Below, in pieces: positions 24,412 to 32,154 of a stretch of 64,000 bases of DNA (positions are counted from its first letter, which is position 1; every line of letters starts with the position of its first letter). The stretch covers positions 620,001 through 684,000 of the forward strand of contig NZ_CP014855.1 of NCBI RefSeq assembly GCF_002214385.1. Reading direction: 5' to 3'. Below the pieces are notes generated by a model. It was not told where the DNA came from. It saw only the letters and a program-made list of their open reading frames with translations, and searched no databases. The DNA comes from Thermococcus gorgonarius (lineage in GTDB: Archaea; Methanobacteriota_B; Thermococci; Thermococcales; Thermococcaceae). The position numbers and the translations under genes are program-made.

Positions 24412-24585
24412 AGTTTAATTCAACGGCATGCCAACTGGAAATCCCTAATTGAAAACTACAAAGCTTACTCCTCCTGAGGAGAAGATGAAACCTTCCCTTT
24501 TCTTCTAATTTTAGAGGTAAACATTTAAGAGGACAAAACCCTGTAGTACAAACGGACTGTTTTAAAGAGTGCCAAGGGTGATAGC
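24412..24585. other. Intergenic stretch before thiI
   Basis: I see no gene or structured RNA in these 170 bases. A TATA-like AACATTTAAG (about 24522-24531) may serve thiI. Confidence 0.4.
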
Positions 24586-25731
24586 GTGTTCAACGTAGTC
24601 GTGGTCAGATACGGAGAAATCGGAACGAAGTCGAGACAGACAAGGAAATGGTTTGAGAACATCCTTATGAACAACATCCGGGAGGCCCTGGTGAGCGAGG
24701 GGATTGACTTCAAGAAAGTCGAGGCCAAGCACGGCCGCGTTCTGGTGAGGACGAATAGGGCAAGGGAAGCAGTAGAAGTCCTAACCCGGGTTTTCGGCAT
24801 CGTCTCCCTCTCCCCGGCGATGGAAGTTGAGGCAGACATGGATAAGATAAACAAGACCGCACTCAGGCTTTTCAGGAAGAAAAAGCGCGAACTCGGGCTT
24901 GAGAAGCCCAGATTCAGGGTCACTGCGAGGAGGATAACCAAGGAGTTCCCGCTCAAGAGTCCCGAGATACAGGCGAAGGTCGGTGAATACATCCTCGAGA
25001 ACGAAGAGAGCGAGGTTGACCTGCACAACTACGATATTGAGGTTGGAGTGGAGCTGATGGAGGGGAAAGCATACGTTTTCGTCGATAAAATCAGGGCCTG
25101 GGGTGGTCTGCCGATAGGAACTCAGGGCAAAGTCGTGGCCTTACTAAGCGGCGGTATTGATTCTCCCGTTGCTGCTTTCCTCATGATGAAGCGCGGCGTT
25201 GAGGTGATTCCGGTTCACATCTACATGGGGGAGAAAACCCTCGAAAAGGTCAGGAAGATATGGAACCAGCTGAAGAAGTACCACTACGGCGGAAAGAGCG
25301 AGCTGATAGTGGTCAAGCCGAAGGATCGTGAGAAAATCATTCAAAAGCTCAAAGAGATGAAGAAGGAGAAGTACACCTGCGTCTTCTGCAAGTTTATGAT
25401 GGTGAGGAACGCCGACAAAATTGCCAAAGAGTTCGGTGCAAAGGGCATAGTCATGGGTGATTCGCTCGGGCAGGTTGCTTCCCAGACGCTCGAAAACATG
25501 TACATCGTCAGTCAGGCGACGGATCTGCCTATATACCGCCCGCTCATAGGCATGGACAAGGTGGAAATAGTCGAGATAGCCAAGAAAATAGGCACCTTCG
25601 AGCTCTCCACATTTCCTGAGGACGAGATACCATTCATACCAAAACACCCGGTCATAAGGGGCTCCTGGGAGGAGTTCAGGAAGATATACAAAGCGATATT
25701 CGGAGAGGAACCAAAGAAAAGGGAGTGCTGA
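24586..25731 (+). CDS. thiI: tRNA 4-thiouridine synthase ThiI
   Basis: A 381-residue ThiI. It has an N-terminal ferredoxin-like domain and THUMP domain (to about residue 165), then the PP-loop ATP pyrophosphatase with SGGIDSP near residue 184. A CVFCKFMM segment with two cysteines lies near residue 265 and GDSLGQVASQTLENM near 298. It adenylates U8 of tRNA and inserts sulfur. No rhodanese domain is present, as usual in archaea, so sulfur must come from another donor or the CxxC. The start is GTG with GGGTGA 4 nt upstream. Two further genes follow on the strand, including a ThiI-domain paralogue. Confidence 0.93.
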   Translation: MFNVVVVRYGEIGTKSRQTRKWFENILMNNIREALVSEGIDFKKVEAKHGRVLVRTNRAREAVEVLTRVFGIVSLSPAMEVEADMDKINKTALRLFRKKKRELGLEKPRFRVTARRITKEFPLKSPEIQAKVGEYILENEESEVDLHNYDIEVGVELMEGKAYVFVDKIRAWGGLPIGTQGKVVALLSGGIDSPVAAFLMMKRGVEVIPVHIYMGEKTLEKVRKIWNQLKKYHYGGKSELIVVKPKDREKIIQKLKEMKKEKYTCVFCKFMMVRNADKIAKEFGAKGIVMGDSLGQVASQTLENMYIVSQATDLPIYRPLIGMDKVEIVEIAKKIGTFELSTFPEDEIPFIPKHPVIRGSWEEFRKIYKAIFGEEPKKREC

Positions 25732-25740
25732 GGTGAGAAT

Positions 25741-26292
25741 ATGGAATTCGAAAAGCTATCCGCTTATATCTCGATCTTTCTTCCGGTGATATTCCTGGCG
25801 GGCCTCACAATCGTGCTCAGCAAAAACCCGTGGTTCTCCTTCACGGACAACGCCCTCAGCGACATGGGTTCGCTCAAAAACCCAGAGAGGTGGTACTTCA
25901 ACGGCTTTCTGATGACTTTCGCAGTTATAAGCTTTATAGCAGCCTTTGGAGCATTTAGAAGCGGTCTCAGCTACTTAATGATTTTTGCGTCGGTTTCACT
26001 CTTCCTCGTGGGCGTTTTCCCGGAGGAGTACGCGCCACATGCTCCAGCCGCGGTTCTCTTCTACGTTCTCGCACTGGCAGATATAGCCATCGTCGGGATT
26101 AAGCTCGGCCGCTCTGGGGTTTCTCTCGGGTACCTGTGGTCAGTTCTGGCACTTCTGACATTCGTTCTGATGCTTTACCTAGTCAAAGCTCGCGTCTTCA
26201 AGGGTTTAGCCATTCCGGAGATGGTCGGCGCAATAACAATACTCACTTGGTTCGTTTACATCGGGCTGCTCCGGCTGTGTTCTCAACCATAA
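25741..26292 (+). CDS. DUF998-family membrane protein
   Basis: A 183-residue protein with about six membrane segments. The N-terminal loop FSFTDNALSDMGSLKNPE is the hallmark of the DUF998 family as I recall it. Function unknown. The ATG follows GAGGTGAGAAT, only 9 bp after the thiI stop, so the two are co-transcribed, though the link between them may just be positional. Confidence 0.75.
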   Translation: MEFEKLSAYISIFLPVIFLAGLTIVLSKNPWFSFTDNALSDMGSLKNPERWYFNGFLMTFAVISFIAAFGAFRSGLSYLMIFASVSLFLVGVFPEEYAPHAPAAVLFYVLALADIAIVGIKLGRSGVSLGYLWSVLALLTFVLMLYLVKARVFKGLAIPEMVGAITILTWFVYIGLLRLCSQP

Positions 26293-26304
26293 GTTGGGAA
26301 AAAC

Positions 26305-26315
26305 TTCATATATCC
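26305..26315 (+). promoter_or_regulatory. TATA box of a leaderless gene
   Basis: TTCATATATCC is centred 25 bases before the ATG at 26335 and no ribosome binding site lies between, so transcription probably starts at or next to the start codon. Confidence 0.6.
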
Positions 26316-26334
26316 TTCTTCCCCTTCCCGAAAC

Positions 26335-26925
26335 ATGAAGGCAGTTGCACTCCTCAGTTCGGGCATCGACTCACCGGTCGCTATTTACCTCATGCTCCGG
26401 AAGGGGCTGGAGATAACGCCCGTCCACTTCAGGCAGAGCCCCAGAAAGGAATCCAAGGTGATAGAGCTATATGAGATTCTCAGGCGCTATGGAAAGCTCA
26501 ACGAGCCCGTTATCATAGACGCCTACGAGGAGCAGGTGCCGGTCTTTTCGAAGCTCGCCGAGCTCGGAAAGGCCAAGTGGACGTGTCTCTTCTGCAAGTG
26601 GACGATGGTGAGAAAGGCCTGTAGGATAGGGCATGAAATTGGGGCGAGGGCGATAGTTACCGGAGATTCACTCGGTCAGGTCGCTTCCCAGACCCTAGAC
26701 AACCTGGTGATAATAAGCTCCGCCAGCGACCTGCCCATACTGAGGCCGCTCATAGGGATGGATAAGGAGGAGATAGTTAAGATAGCCAGGGAGATAGGGA
26801 CGTTTGAGGTCAGCATCGAGCCCGAGGAACCGTGCCCCTTCGTACCCAAGCATCCCATCATAAGGGGCTCTCCCGGAGAGTTCCTGAGAATAAAGGAACG
26901 GCTTATGAGGAAAGGTGTTCTCTGA
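26335..26925 (+). CDS. Stand-alone ThiI synthase-domain paralogue (PP-loop protein)
   Basis: A 196-residue protein that matches only the C-terminal PP-loop half of ThiI. It has LLSSGIDSPVAIYLMLRKG at residues 6-24, KWTCLFCKWTMVRKACRIG near 82 and VTGDSLGQVASQTLDNL near 108, side by side with the same segments in the thiI gene 1.2 kb upstream. It lacks the THUMP tRNA-binding domain, and the first Gly of SGGxDS is Ser. It probably activates a substrate by adenylation for sulfur transfer, perhaps with a separate RNA-binding partner. Its own TATA box and leaderless start suggest independent expression. Confidence 0.8.
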   Translation: MKAVALLSSGIDSPVAIYLMLRKGLEITPVHFRQSPRKESKVIELYEILRRYGKLNEPVIIDAYEEQVPVFSKLAELGKAKWTCLFCKWTMVRKACRIGHEIGARAIVTGDSLGQVASQTLDNLVIISSASDLPILRPLIGMDKEEIVKIAREIGTFEVSIEPEEPCPFVPKHPIIRGSPGEFLRIKERLMRKGVL

Positions 26926-26977
26926 ATTTGAGAGGGACTTTAATAATAGCCTCGGGAATGTTTTGAAAACCACAAGC

Positions 26978-26986
26978 TTTTATACT
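26978..26986 (+). promoter_or_regulatory. TATA box of the H/ACA RNA
   Basis: TTTTATACT lies about 25 bases upstream of the first base of the first H/ACA hairpin, fixing the strand and the 5' end of the RNA. Confidence 0.65.
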
Positions 26987-27003
26987 GCATCTCTCAATTT
27001 ACA

Positions 27004-27220
27004 ATGCCCCCGCGCGAGGACCCCGGGGAGAATGAACCGGGGGGCGATGCGGGGGCCACAGCCCGGTCTCAGCGAGGTCCCCGCGGGAGGGCCTTCCGCG
27101 TTACGGAGCGCGATGACCGCGGGAAACCCAGACCGGGCACAGTTCTGGCCCGCCTGGGTTAACCCGTCCGATTCTGCCGTCTGGCTGAGATGAGGACGGG
27201 GGTTACGGGCGGGCCACAGC
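27004..27220 (+). ncRNA. Three-hairpin H/ACA guide RNA (pseudouridylation guide)
   Basis: Three consecutive H/ACA units, each with lower stem, internal guide pocket, upper stem, K-turn or K-loop (GA.../...TGA) and ACA. Unit 1: lower stem GCCCCCGC/GCGGGGGC, pocket GCGAGGA and GGCGAT, upper stem CCCCGG/CCGGGG, K-loop GGAGAATGAA, ACA 27058-27060. Unit 2: lower stem GCCCGGTCT/AGACCGGGC, upper stem CCCGCGG/CCGCGGG, tip with GATGA, ACA 27139-27141. Unit 3: lower stem GGCCCGCC/GGCGGGCC, upper stem CCCGTCC/GGACGGG, tip ending GAGATGA, ACA 27216-27218. All stems are perfect. Multi-unit H/ACA RNAs are known in Pyrococcus. It converges on the S27e gene. Confidence 0.93.
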
Positions 27221-27280
27221 TTTCACGATTTTCTAAAGAGAAAAGCCAGGGTCAAAACAGAGAGAAAAGATAGGTGAGAA

Positions 27281-27478
27281 TCACTCGAGAACCTCGAGTA
27301 TCTTCGCCTTGACGATGCCCTTACCGCCGGTCGGTTCGACTAGTGTGGCCCCGCAAACCAAGCACCTAACCGGTGTTGCGGGGTGGCTGAATACTATCTG
27401 TTCGTTTCCGCAGTCAATGCACTTAACTCGGAGAAACCTTGAACGAGGCATTGGGATGAGGTTCTTTGGAAGTGCCAT
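27281..27478 (-). CDS. rps27e: 30S ribosomal protein S27e
   Basis: A 65-residue ribosomal protein with one zinc ribbon: [16 protein letters not shown] then [10 protein letters not shown], two CxxC pairs 15-20 residues apart. Length and sequence are those of archaeal eS27. It starts 3 bp after the L44e stop, so the two form one operon, in the order common in archaea. Confidence 0.95.
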   Translation of the reverse strand: MALPKNLIPMPRSRFLRVKCIDCGNEQIVFSHPATPVRCLVCGATLVEPTGGKGIVKAKILEVLE

Positions 27479-27481
27479 TGA

Positions 27482-27766
27482 TCACACCTCCACGAGTTCG
27501 AACTTCTTAACGCGGAAGCCCTTTCCTCTTGTGTGGGCCTTACCGCAGACAGTACACCTGAACCTCAGGTCGAGCTTCTTGACCGGCTTCTCTCTTCCAG
27601 CTGGGTTCGGCCTTGGGAAACCGTGGTAACCCTTCATGATTCTCCTAAAGCGCCTCTGGCCCTGACTGAGCTCGCTCCTAGGTCTCTTCTTGACCTTCTC
27701 TACTTTGTGAATTGTATGCTTCTTACAAAACGGACAGTATGTCCTTATCTGCTTCGGGTACTTCAT
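27482..27766 (-). CDS. rpl44e: 50S ribosomal protein L44e
   Basis: A 94-residue archaeal eL42 (L44e) that lies near the E site of the large subunit. Zinc ligands are in [13 protein letters not shown] and [10 protein letters not shown]. Basic middle part with [20 protein letters not shown]. The ATG at 27766 follows GGAGGTGGGAGC. A long, hairpin-rich leader separates it from its TATA box, which is unusual for this organism where leaders are short. Confidence 0.95.
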   Translation of the reverse strand: MKYPKQIRTYCPFCKKHTIHKVEKVKKRPRSELSQGQRRFRRIMKGYHGFPRPNPAGREKPVKKLDLRFRCTVCGKAHTRGKGFRVKKFELVEV

Positions 27767-27878
27767 GCTCCCACCTCCAGCAGGGGCCCGGTAGGCTCCT
27801 ACCTGCTCGCTTCGGATGCCCCCGAGCCATGAGGCATGATCGCCTGCATCACCTGATAAAGCCGTCGCTTTAAAAACC
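27767..27878 (-). promoter_or_regulatory. L44e-S27e promoter and structured leader
   Basis: The minus-strand TATA box GGTTTTTAAAGCG (27866-27878) implies a leader of about 80 nt. It can form hairpins AGGC/GCCT (27832-27845), GCTCG/CGAGC (27805-27827), and either AGCAGG/CCTGCT (27779-27807) or GGTAGG/CCTACC (27790-27803). Some of these exclude each other, as in leaders that control ribosomal protein genes. Confidence 0.5.
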
Positions 27879-27949
27879 TTACCTAGCACAAAACAAAACA
27901 CAAAAATTTTAAAAAACTTTTTGTTACTTAAATCTTGGAGGTGGTGAGA

Positions 27950-28531
27950 ATGAAGGTCGTGGAAATCGTAAGGGATGCCAGGAACCTTGAGGACAACACT
28001 TTGAAGGAATACATCAAAGTACTGAAAAAACTCAAAAGCGCCGAATACACCGATTTAAGGGTTCTCCTCCTGAGAATGGCCATTGATACCCTCTTTCACA
28101 AGCATATAATGGAAGCCATAGAAAAGGCATACGAAGAGGCCCTGGATTTAATTAATGAGTTCGGATATACATCGGAGGACGAAGTTCCTGAGGACGCTCC
28201 TAGAAAACAGATTGAGTCAGGTCTAGTCATAATCCCCGGACTGCCGGCTTTAACGCTCCCGTTCTATGGAGTTCTCGGCTCAAGGATTCCGCCTGAGGAA
28301 GTACTGGACGAACTGCTGTCTACCATGAAAGATAACGTTGTAATACCTCCCGGTGAAGAGAAAAAGATAAAGGAAACCCTCAGGAAGTTCAAGGAAATGA
28401 GCGAGAAAATGAAAGCAAACTACGAGAAACTTGAAACAAAAGCCGTTCATCCAATAATAACTGCGGTTGCAAGAGAAACTCGGAGAAACGAAGAACAGCA
28501 CGAAGCCGTCCTTGAGAAGCTCATATCTTAG
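27950..28531 (+). CDS. Helical protein of unknown function, possibly ferritin-like
   Basis: A 193-residue, almost wholly helical protein. Helix 2 holds [20 protein letters not shown] and the last helix [15 protein letters not shown], giving paired Glu/His positions that could bind metal in a four-helix bundle as in ferritin-like proteins. Between them a Pro/Gly-rich segment ([14 protein letters not shown]) interrupts the helices, which is not usual for that fold, so the call is weak. The ATG at 27950 follows GGAGGTGGTGAG. It diverges from L44e; stop codons overlap the next gene by 4 bp. Confidence 0.55.
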   Translation: MKVVEIVRDARNLEDNTLKEYIKVLKKLKSAEYTDLRVLLLRMAIDTLFHKHIMEAIEKAYEEALDLINEFGYTSEDEVPEDAPRKQIESGLVIIPGLPALTLPFYGVLGSRIPPEEVLDELLSTMKDNVVIPPGEEKKIKETLRKFKEMSEKMKANYEKLETKAVHPIITAVARETRRNEEQHEAVLEKLIS

Positions 28532-28869
28532 ATTTTTGAGCCTTTCACTTTTCTGTCCCATTCTTCCAGCATTGTATCAAGGGCCAGAAGACTGTTGAGT
28601 CTCAATCTTACCCTGCCGTTTTCCCAGTCTATGGAACCCTTGAACTCGTTGAGTAGCTCGAAAACCTTTTCGGCTTCTTTCTCGGGAAGGGTTTTGCCAT
28701 AGAACTCCTCACCGCAGTGGGGACATTTGAAAACGAAGTCGCGGAGTTCGTTGAGAAATATTTCCTTGTCTAATAGGATCTTTTTCATTTCATTACCTCT
28801 TTTTGCCAGCATCTGCTCCATTAATTCCCTCCAGTCAAGTGGTTTGCCGCAGAGCGGGCATCTTGCCAT
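28528..28869 (-). CDS. Zinc-ribbon protein of unknown function
   Basis: A 113-residue protein with two CxxC pairs (RCPLCGKPLDW at residue 3 and KCPHCGEEFYGK near 48), which probably bind one zinc. A helical C-terminal half follows. I know no function. Its start lies 1 bp after the DHH phosphoesterase stop, so they are co-transcribed and may act together on nucleic acid or nucleotide. Confidence 0.65.
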   Translation of the reverse strand: MARCPLCGKPLDWRELMEQMLAKRGNEMKKILLDKEIFLNELRDFVFKCPHCGEEFYGKTLPEKEAEKVFELLNEFKGSIDWENGRVRLRLNSLLALDTMLEEWDRKVKGSKI

Positions 28870-28870
28870 T

Positions 28871-29854
28871 CTAGTCCACCTCCTTCAAAAACTTTTCAAT
28901 TTCCTTCAGGATAAACCTAACTGCTTCATCAAGATTCTTCTTCCCGTTCGCACCGGCGGCTCCGGCGTGTCCGCCGCCAGAGCCATCTATGATTGGCCCG
29001 ACCTTCTCCATTATCTTGCCCAGATGAAGGCCTTTCTTCACGAGGCTCTCCTTGGCCCTTGCGGAAATCCTGACGCCCTTCTTCTCGCTCCCCACTATAG
29101 CTATATCCGCCCCAAGGCTTAGAAACGTCTTGCAGGCGAGAGACTCGTAGGCAGAAACCTTTGAGACCGCTATGATGTACCTGCGGAACTTCTTTATTTC
29201 CAGCCTCTGGCATGCCTTCAGCATCGCTATTCTCTTTGCTTGGTCGATGTTCTCGTCGCTCACGGGTGCGACTAGCTGGAATATCTCCCCCATTTGGAGC
29301 GGGAAGCGCTCGAGCATCTCCGAAACAGCTTTGAAAGTTTTCGCGTTGGCAAAGCGAAAGTTTGCAGTATCTGTGACGATTCCAGCGAGCAGAGCCTTGA
29401 CAGCGGCCTCGTTATAGAATCCAAGATATTTGAAAAGCTCCCAAACTATTTCGGCCGTCGAGGTTCTGGAGGAATCAACCACTGCTATCTGGGCTTTAAT
29501 TGGCTTTTCCTTCTCCATGTGATGGTCGATAAGAACGACGGTTTTTCCCGTTGGAATCTCAACGGGTTCGAGCTGTTCGAGCGATGACGTGTCAAAAATA
29601 ACAACGACATCCTCTTCAACGGAGGGATTTTTCTCAACTGGAACCGGCGAGAAGGCCAGAAGTTTCTTCGCATAGGAGGATACGCTCTGGGCAACGCCTA
29701 TCCTAACTTTCTCAACGCCGACTGATTTTAGGTAGAGGGCAAAGGCTATGGCTGAGCCTAGGGAATCCGGATCGGCGTTATGGTGGCAGAGGAGGAGAAA
29801 GGACTTGCCTTTTGAGCTTCCAAGAAAGCGTTTAAGCTTTATTTTGCCTTTCAT
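28871..29854 (-). CDS. DHH/DHHA1-family phosphoesterase
   Basis: A 327-residue DHH-superfamily phosphoesterase. Metal motifs: HHNADPDSLGSA near residue 24, VIFDTSS near 86, the DHH itself in VLIDHHMEK near 110, and GIVTDTANFRF near 160. The C-terminal DHHA1 domain ends in the substrate motif GSGGGHAGAAG. Such enzymes degrade nanoRNA, pAp or cyclic dinucleotides; the exact substrate is not clear. The ATG at 29854 follows GGAGG by 7 nt. Confidence 0.85.
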   Translation of the reverse strand: MKGKIKLKRFLGSSKGKSFLLLCHHNADPDSLGSAIAFALYLKSVGVEKVRIGVAQSVSSYAKKLLAFSPVPVEKNPSVEEDVVVIFDTSSLEQLEPVEIPTGKTVVLIDHHMEKEKPIKAQIAVVDSSRTSTAEIVWELFKYLGFYNEAAVKALLAGIVTDTANFRFANAKTFKAVSEMLERFPLQMGEIFQLVAPVSDENIDQAKRIAMLKACQRLEIKKFRRYIIAVSKVSAYESLACKTFLSLGADIAIVGSEKKGVRISARAKESLVKKGLHLGKIMEKVGPIIDGSGGGHAGAAGANGKKNLDEAVRFILKEIEKFLKEVD

Positions 29855-29949
29855 TCCAGTTCCTCCAGAGCTTTTCAATCCTCCGCAAAGCGCCTCGCCA
29901 CCTCGCGGTAATCCATCCCTCTCACCGGATAAATTTACACCTTGAAAGT

Positions 29950-30264
29950 TTAATCCTTTATGGCAAGCGTTTTCAGCTTCTTCTCAACGCTCTCATAAGC
30001 TCTTTCCAGGGCTTCGTTGATAAGGGAATCAACGTTCACCTTGACGAAGACTGGAACCTCAAGATAAACCTCGATCTCGAGGTCGAGGGTTTCATCCCGG
30101 TTAATTCTCGTCGTAACTTCGATGTCCTTGACGTCACTTCTGTTCAGGACATCAAAGATATGCTTTATAATGACCTTTTGTGCCAGCTCACCGAGTTCAA
30201 TCAGTTCCTCCTCGCTCAGTTCGGGAAGACCTATGTGAATAACTTTCTTCTCGCCGCTGGCCAT
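29950..30264 (-). CDS. DUF3194-family protein
   Basis: A 104-residue protein (MASGEKKVIHIGLPELSEEEL...) with a helical N-terminus and a beta stretch LDLEIEVYLEVPVFVKVNVD followed by a long helix. I place it in the archaeal DUF3194 family, whose members sit next to prefoldin beta as here. Function unknown. The start at 30264 follows GGTGGTGA. It lies 26 bp after the prefoldin beta gene in one operon, which hints at a chaperone-related role. Confidence 0.68.
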   Translation of the reverse strand: MASGEKKVIHIGLPELSEEELIELGELAQKVIIKHIFDVLNRSDVKDIEVTTRINRDETLDLEIEVYLEVPVFVKVNVDSLINEALERAYESVEKKLKTLAIKD

Positions 30265-30289
30265 GGTCACCACCGAAAGAAAAGAGAAA

Positions 30290-30643
30290 TCAGCCGGCTG
30301 TCGGCGGCCTTAGGGCGGACTGTATCTGTGCAGTGAGCTCCTTGAGCTTCTCGTTGAGCTTCTTCTCCTGCCTCTCTAGGGCGTTGAGGCGAACCTCAAG
30401 GGTCTCTATCTTTTCCTTGAGCTCCTCGACGACCTTGGTCTTCTCGGTTTTAACGATGAGAGTCCCTACCGTCTTGTAGATGACTGCATCATCGGGCAGC
30501 TTTTCGATCTCCTCAAGGGCCTTCTTGGCCTCCGTCAGCTCAAGCTGAACCTTCTGCTTCTGCTGAACAACGAGCTGAAGCTGCTGCTGGTAACTCTCAA
30601 GCTGGCCCAGCATGGCCTGAACCTGCGGCGGAATGTTCTGCAT
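30290..30643 (-). CDS. pfdB: Prefoldin subunit beta
   Basis: A 117-residue prefoldin beta: two long coiled-coil helices (residues 5-50 and 72-110) joined by a short beta hairpin containing DAVIYKTVGTLIVKT. Six-subunit prefoldin holds unfolded proteins and passes them to the thermosome. MQNIPPQVQAMLGQLESYQQQ is the familiar start. The ATG at 30643 follows GGAGGTG by 6 nt. It lies between pcc1 and the DUF3194 gene. Confidence 0.95.
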   Translation of the reverse strand: MQNIPPQVQAMLGQLESYQQQLQLVVQQKQKVQLELTEAKKALEEIEKLPDDAVIYKTVGTLIVKTEKTKVVEELKEKIETLEVRLNALERQEKKLNEKLKELTAQIQSALRPPTAG

Positions 30644-30712
30644 CCCAAACACCTCCGTAATCGTAATGCCGGGTTAGAATAAGTTGGGGCCTTTAAATAG
30701 TTTCGGTGAAAA

Positions 30713-30958
30713 TCAGAGGTCTATTGAATCCAAAGCAACCTTAATCCATCTAAGGTAAGAGTTAAGGGTACCTCTCAACGCTGAGTTATCGGTGGCCTTG
30801 AACTCAAGCCTTATTTTTCTCCCGTTCAGGGTGAAACTGGCCCTCGTTCTCCTGTAAGGGACAGTCTCGTGCTCTATTCTGACGCTTTCATAGACAACCC
30901 TCGCCACTTCCTCCGTGGGGAATTCAATCTCTATGTAGCCCTCTATTGGCTCATTCAC
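30713..30958 (-). CDS. pcc1: KEOPS complex subunit Pcc1
   Basis: An 81-residue Pcc1, the dimerising subunit of the KEOPS complex that makes t6A37 in tRNAs. It reads EGYIEIEFPTEEVARVVYESVRIEH, then RASFTLNGRKIRLEFKATDNSALRGTLNSYLRWIKVA, the classic pattern with the ALRGTLNSYLRW motif. The start is GTG at 30958 after GGGGGGAGC; it overlaps the antiporter stop by 8 bp, so the two are translationally coupled. Confidence 0.9.
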   Translation of the reverse strand: MNEPIEGYIEIEFPTEEVARVVYESVRIEHETVPYRRTRASFTLNGRKIRLEFKATDNSALRGTLNSYLRWIKVALDSIDL

Positions 30959-32096
30959 TTTTGCTCCCCCCAAGATGGCTGATGACGAGCCCGATACTGG
31001 CAGAGACGAAGATTCCCAGTATACTTGACAGAGACGCCATGGCATACATGTGCTCGCTCAGCACGCCGTAGGAGTAGCCAACCTCCCCCACAAGTAGGCC
31101 GAGCACTCCGAAGCTCGCTATCCCAGCGGCGCGGGTCAGGGAAACCTTAACGTTGCGCTCCCAGACGAGCACCGTAGTCAGGAGCAACCTCACGAGATAT
31201 ATAACTGCAAAAAAGTAGAGCACCTCCAGGGAAAACTCCGTCTCTAGGTTTATCCCCCTCCATGCGAAGAATATTGGGGCAAAAATTCCGTAGGTAACCC
31301 CTGAAATGATTGTGTGGACTCTCTCAAACTGCTTCGTTCCCATAAGGTCGCTGTGGAGCATTAGACCGACCAAAAATGCCCCTATGCTGAAGTGCAGGCC
31401 AATCTCCTCACTTATCAGCGCAAGCGAAGTGGCCAGTATCATTACCATGCCAAAGACGGCTTCGTCGCTTCTGAGATTTCTAAGGGCCCGGATTATCTTG
31501 ACTTTCTGCTTTATCCCAAGTACATAGTTTATCCCGAGAACCACTGTCAGGAAGACCACATCCTTGACCAGCTCCAGGAAAAGCTCGAAGTAGCTAAGGT
31601 GGTGAAGTTCGAAGTTTATCACGATATACAGAATTGCTAGCGTTCCAACTTCGCTTATGACTGCGTATGAGAGCGCTATGTGGAGGAATTCCTGGCCAAA
31701 GAAGCGCGTGAGTCTTATGACTATGGGAGCAGATGCAACGGCCAGAATTGAGGCCACTATGAGGTTCTCGACCCCAAATTCATAGTTAGTGAACGGTAAA
31801 GTTAGCAAACCCATCGTGATCAGCGTTATAACGTAGATTGGGAAGCTCTTCTTCCCGCCTATGCGGACTTCCTCTGGAGTGAGCTCAAGACCAGCGTACA
31901 TCATGAGGAAGAAAACGCCTAACTCGGCCATGAGAGTTAAGTCATCACGTGGAAGGTCGTGGAGAAAAACTCCAAGCAGAAGACCTGCGGTTATCTCCCC
32001 CAGAAAGCCGGGATAACCAATCCTCTCAAAGACCTCTGCAAAAATCCTTGCAGTTGCTATTATGACGAAGACGTAGCCTATAACGTCAAACGTCAA
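30951..32096 (-). CDS. Cation:proton antiporter, CPA2 family
   Basis: A 381-residue protein with about twelve membrane segments and the CPA2 pattern: GFLGEITAGLLLG near residue 30, ELGVFFLMMYAGLEL near 60, SIGAFLVGLMLHSDL near 235 and APIFFAWRGINL near 272. No C-terminal TrkA domain. It exchanges Na+ or K+ for protons. The start is TTG: GGAGGTG lies 5 nt before it and no ATG is better placed. The Pcc1 gene overlaps its end by 8 bp. Confidence 0.85.
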   Translation of the reverse strand: MTFDVIGYVFVIIATARIFAEVFERIGYPGFLGEITAGLLLGVFLHDLPRDDLTLMAELGVFFLMMYAGLELTPEEVRIGGKKSFPIYVITLITMGLLTLPFTNYEFGVENLIVASILAVASAPIVIRLTRFFGQEFLHIALSYAVISEVGTLAILYIVINFELHHLSYFELFLELVKDVVFLTVVLGINYVLGIKQKVKIIRALRNLRSDEAVFGMVMILATSLALISEEIGLHFSIGAFLVGLMLHSDLMGTKQFERVHTIISGVTYGIFAPIFFAWRGINLETEFSLEVLYFFAVIYLVRLLLTTVLVWERNVKVSLTRAAGIASFGVLGLLVGEVGYSYGVLSEHMYAMASLSSILGIFVSASIGLVISHLGGSKSE

Positions 32097-32154
32097 GGGG
32101 ACACCTCCGAGTAAAGATTTCGGGAAGGAGAGAGGAACTTTTAGTAAGTCCTCA

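Noticed and set aside
26915-27193. 92-codon frame across the H/ACA RNA
   Set aside because: It runs through the hairpins, has no family resemblance, and its codons follow from the stem sequences.
27004-27220. RNase P RNA or SRP RNA at the GC-rich locus
   Set aside because: I looked for the conserved RNase P core and the SRP S-domain GGAA/GGAG elements and did not find them; three complete H/ACA units explain every stem.
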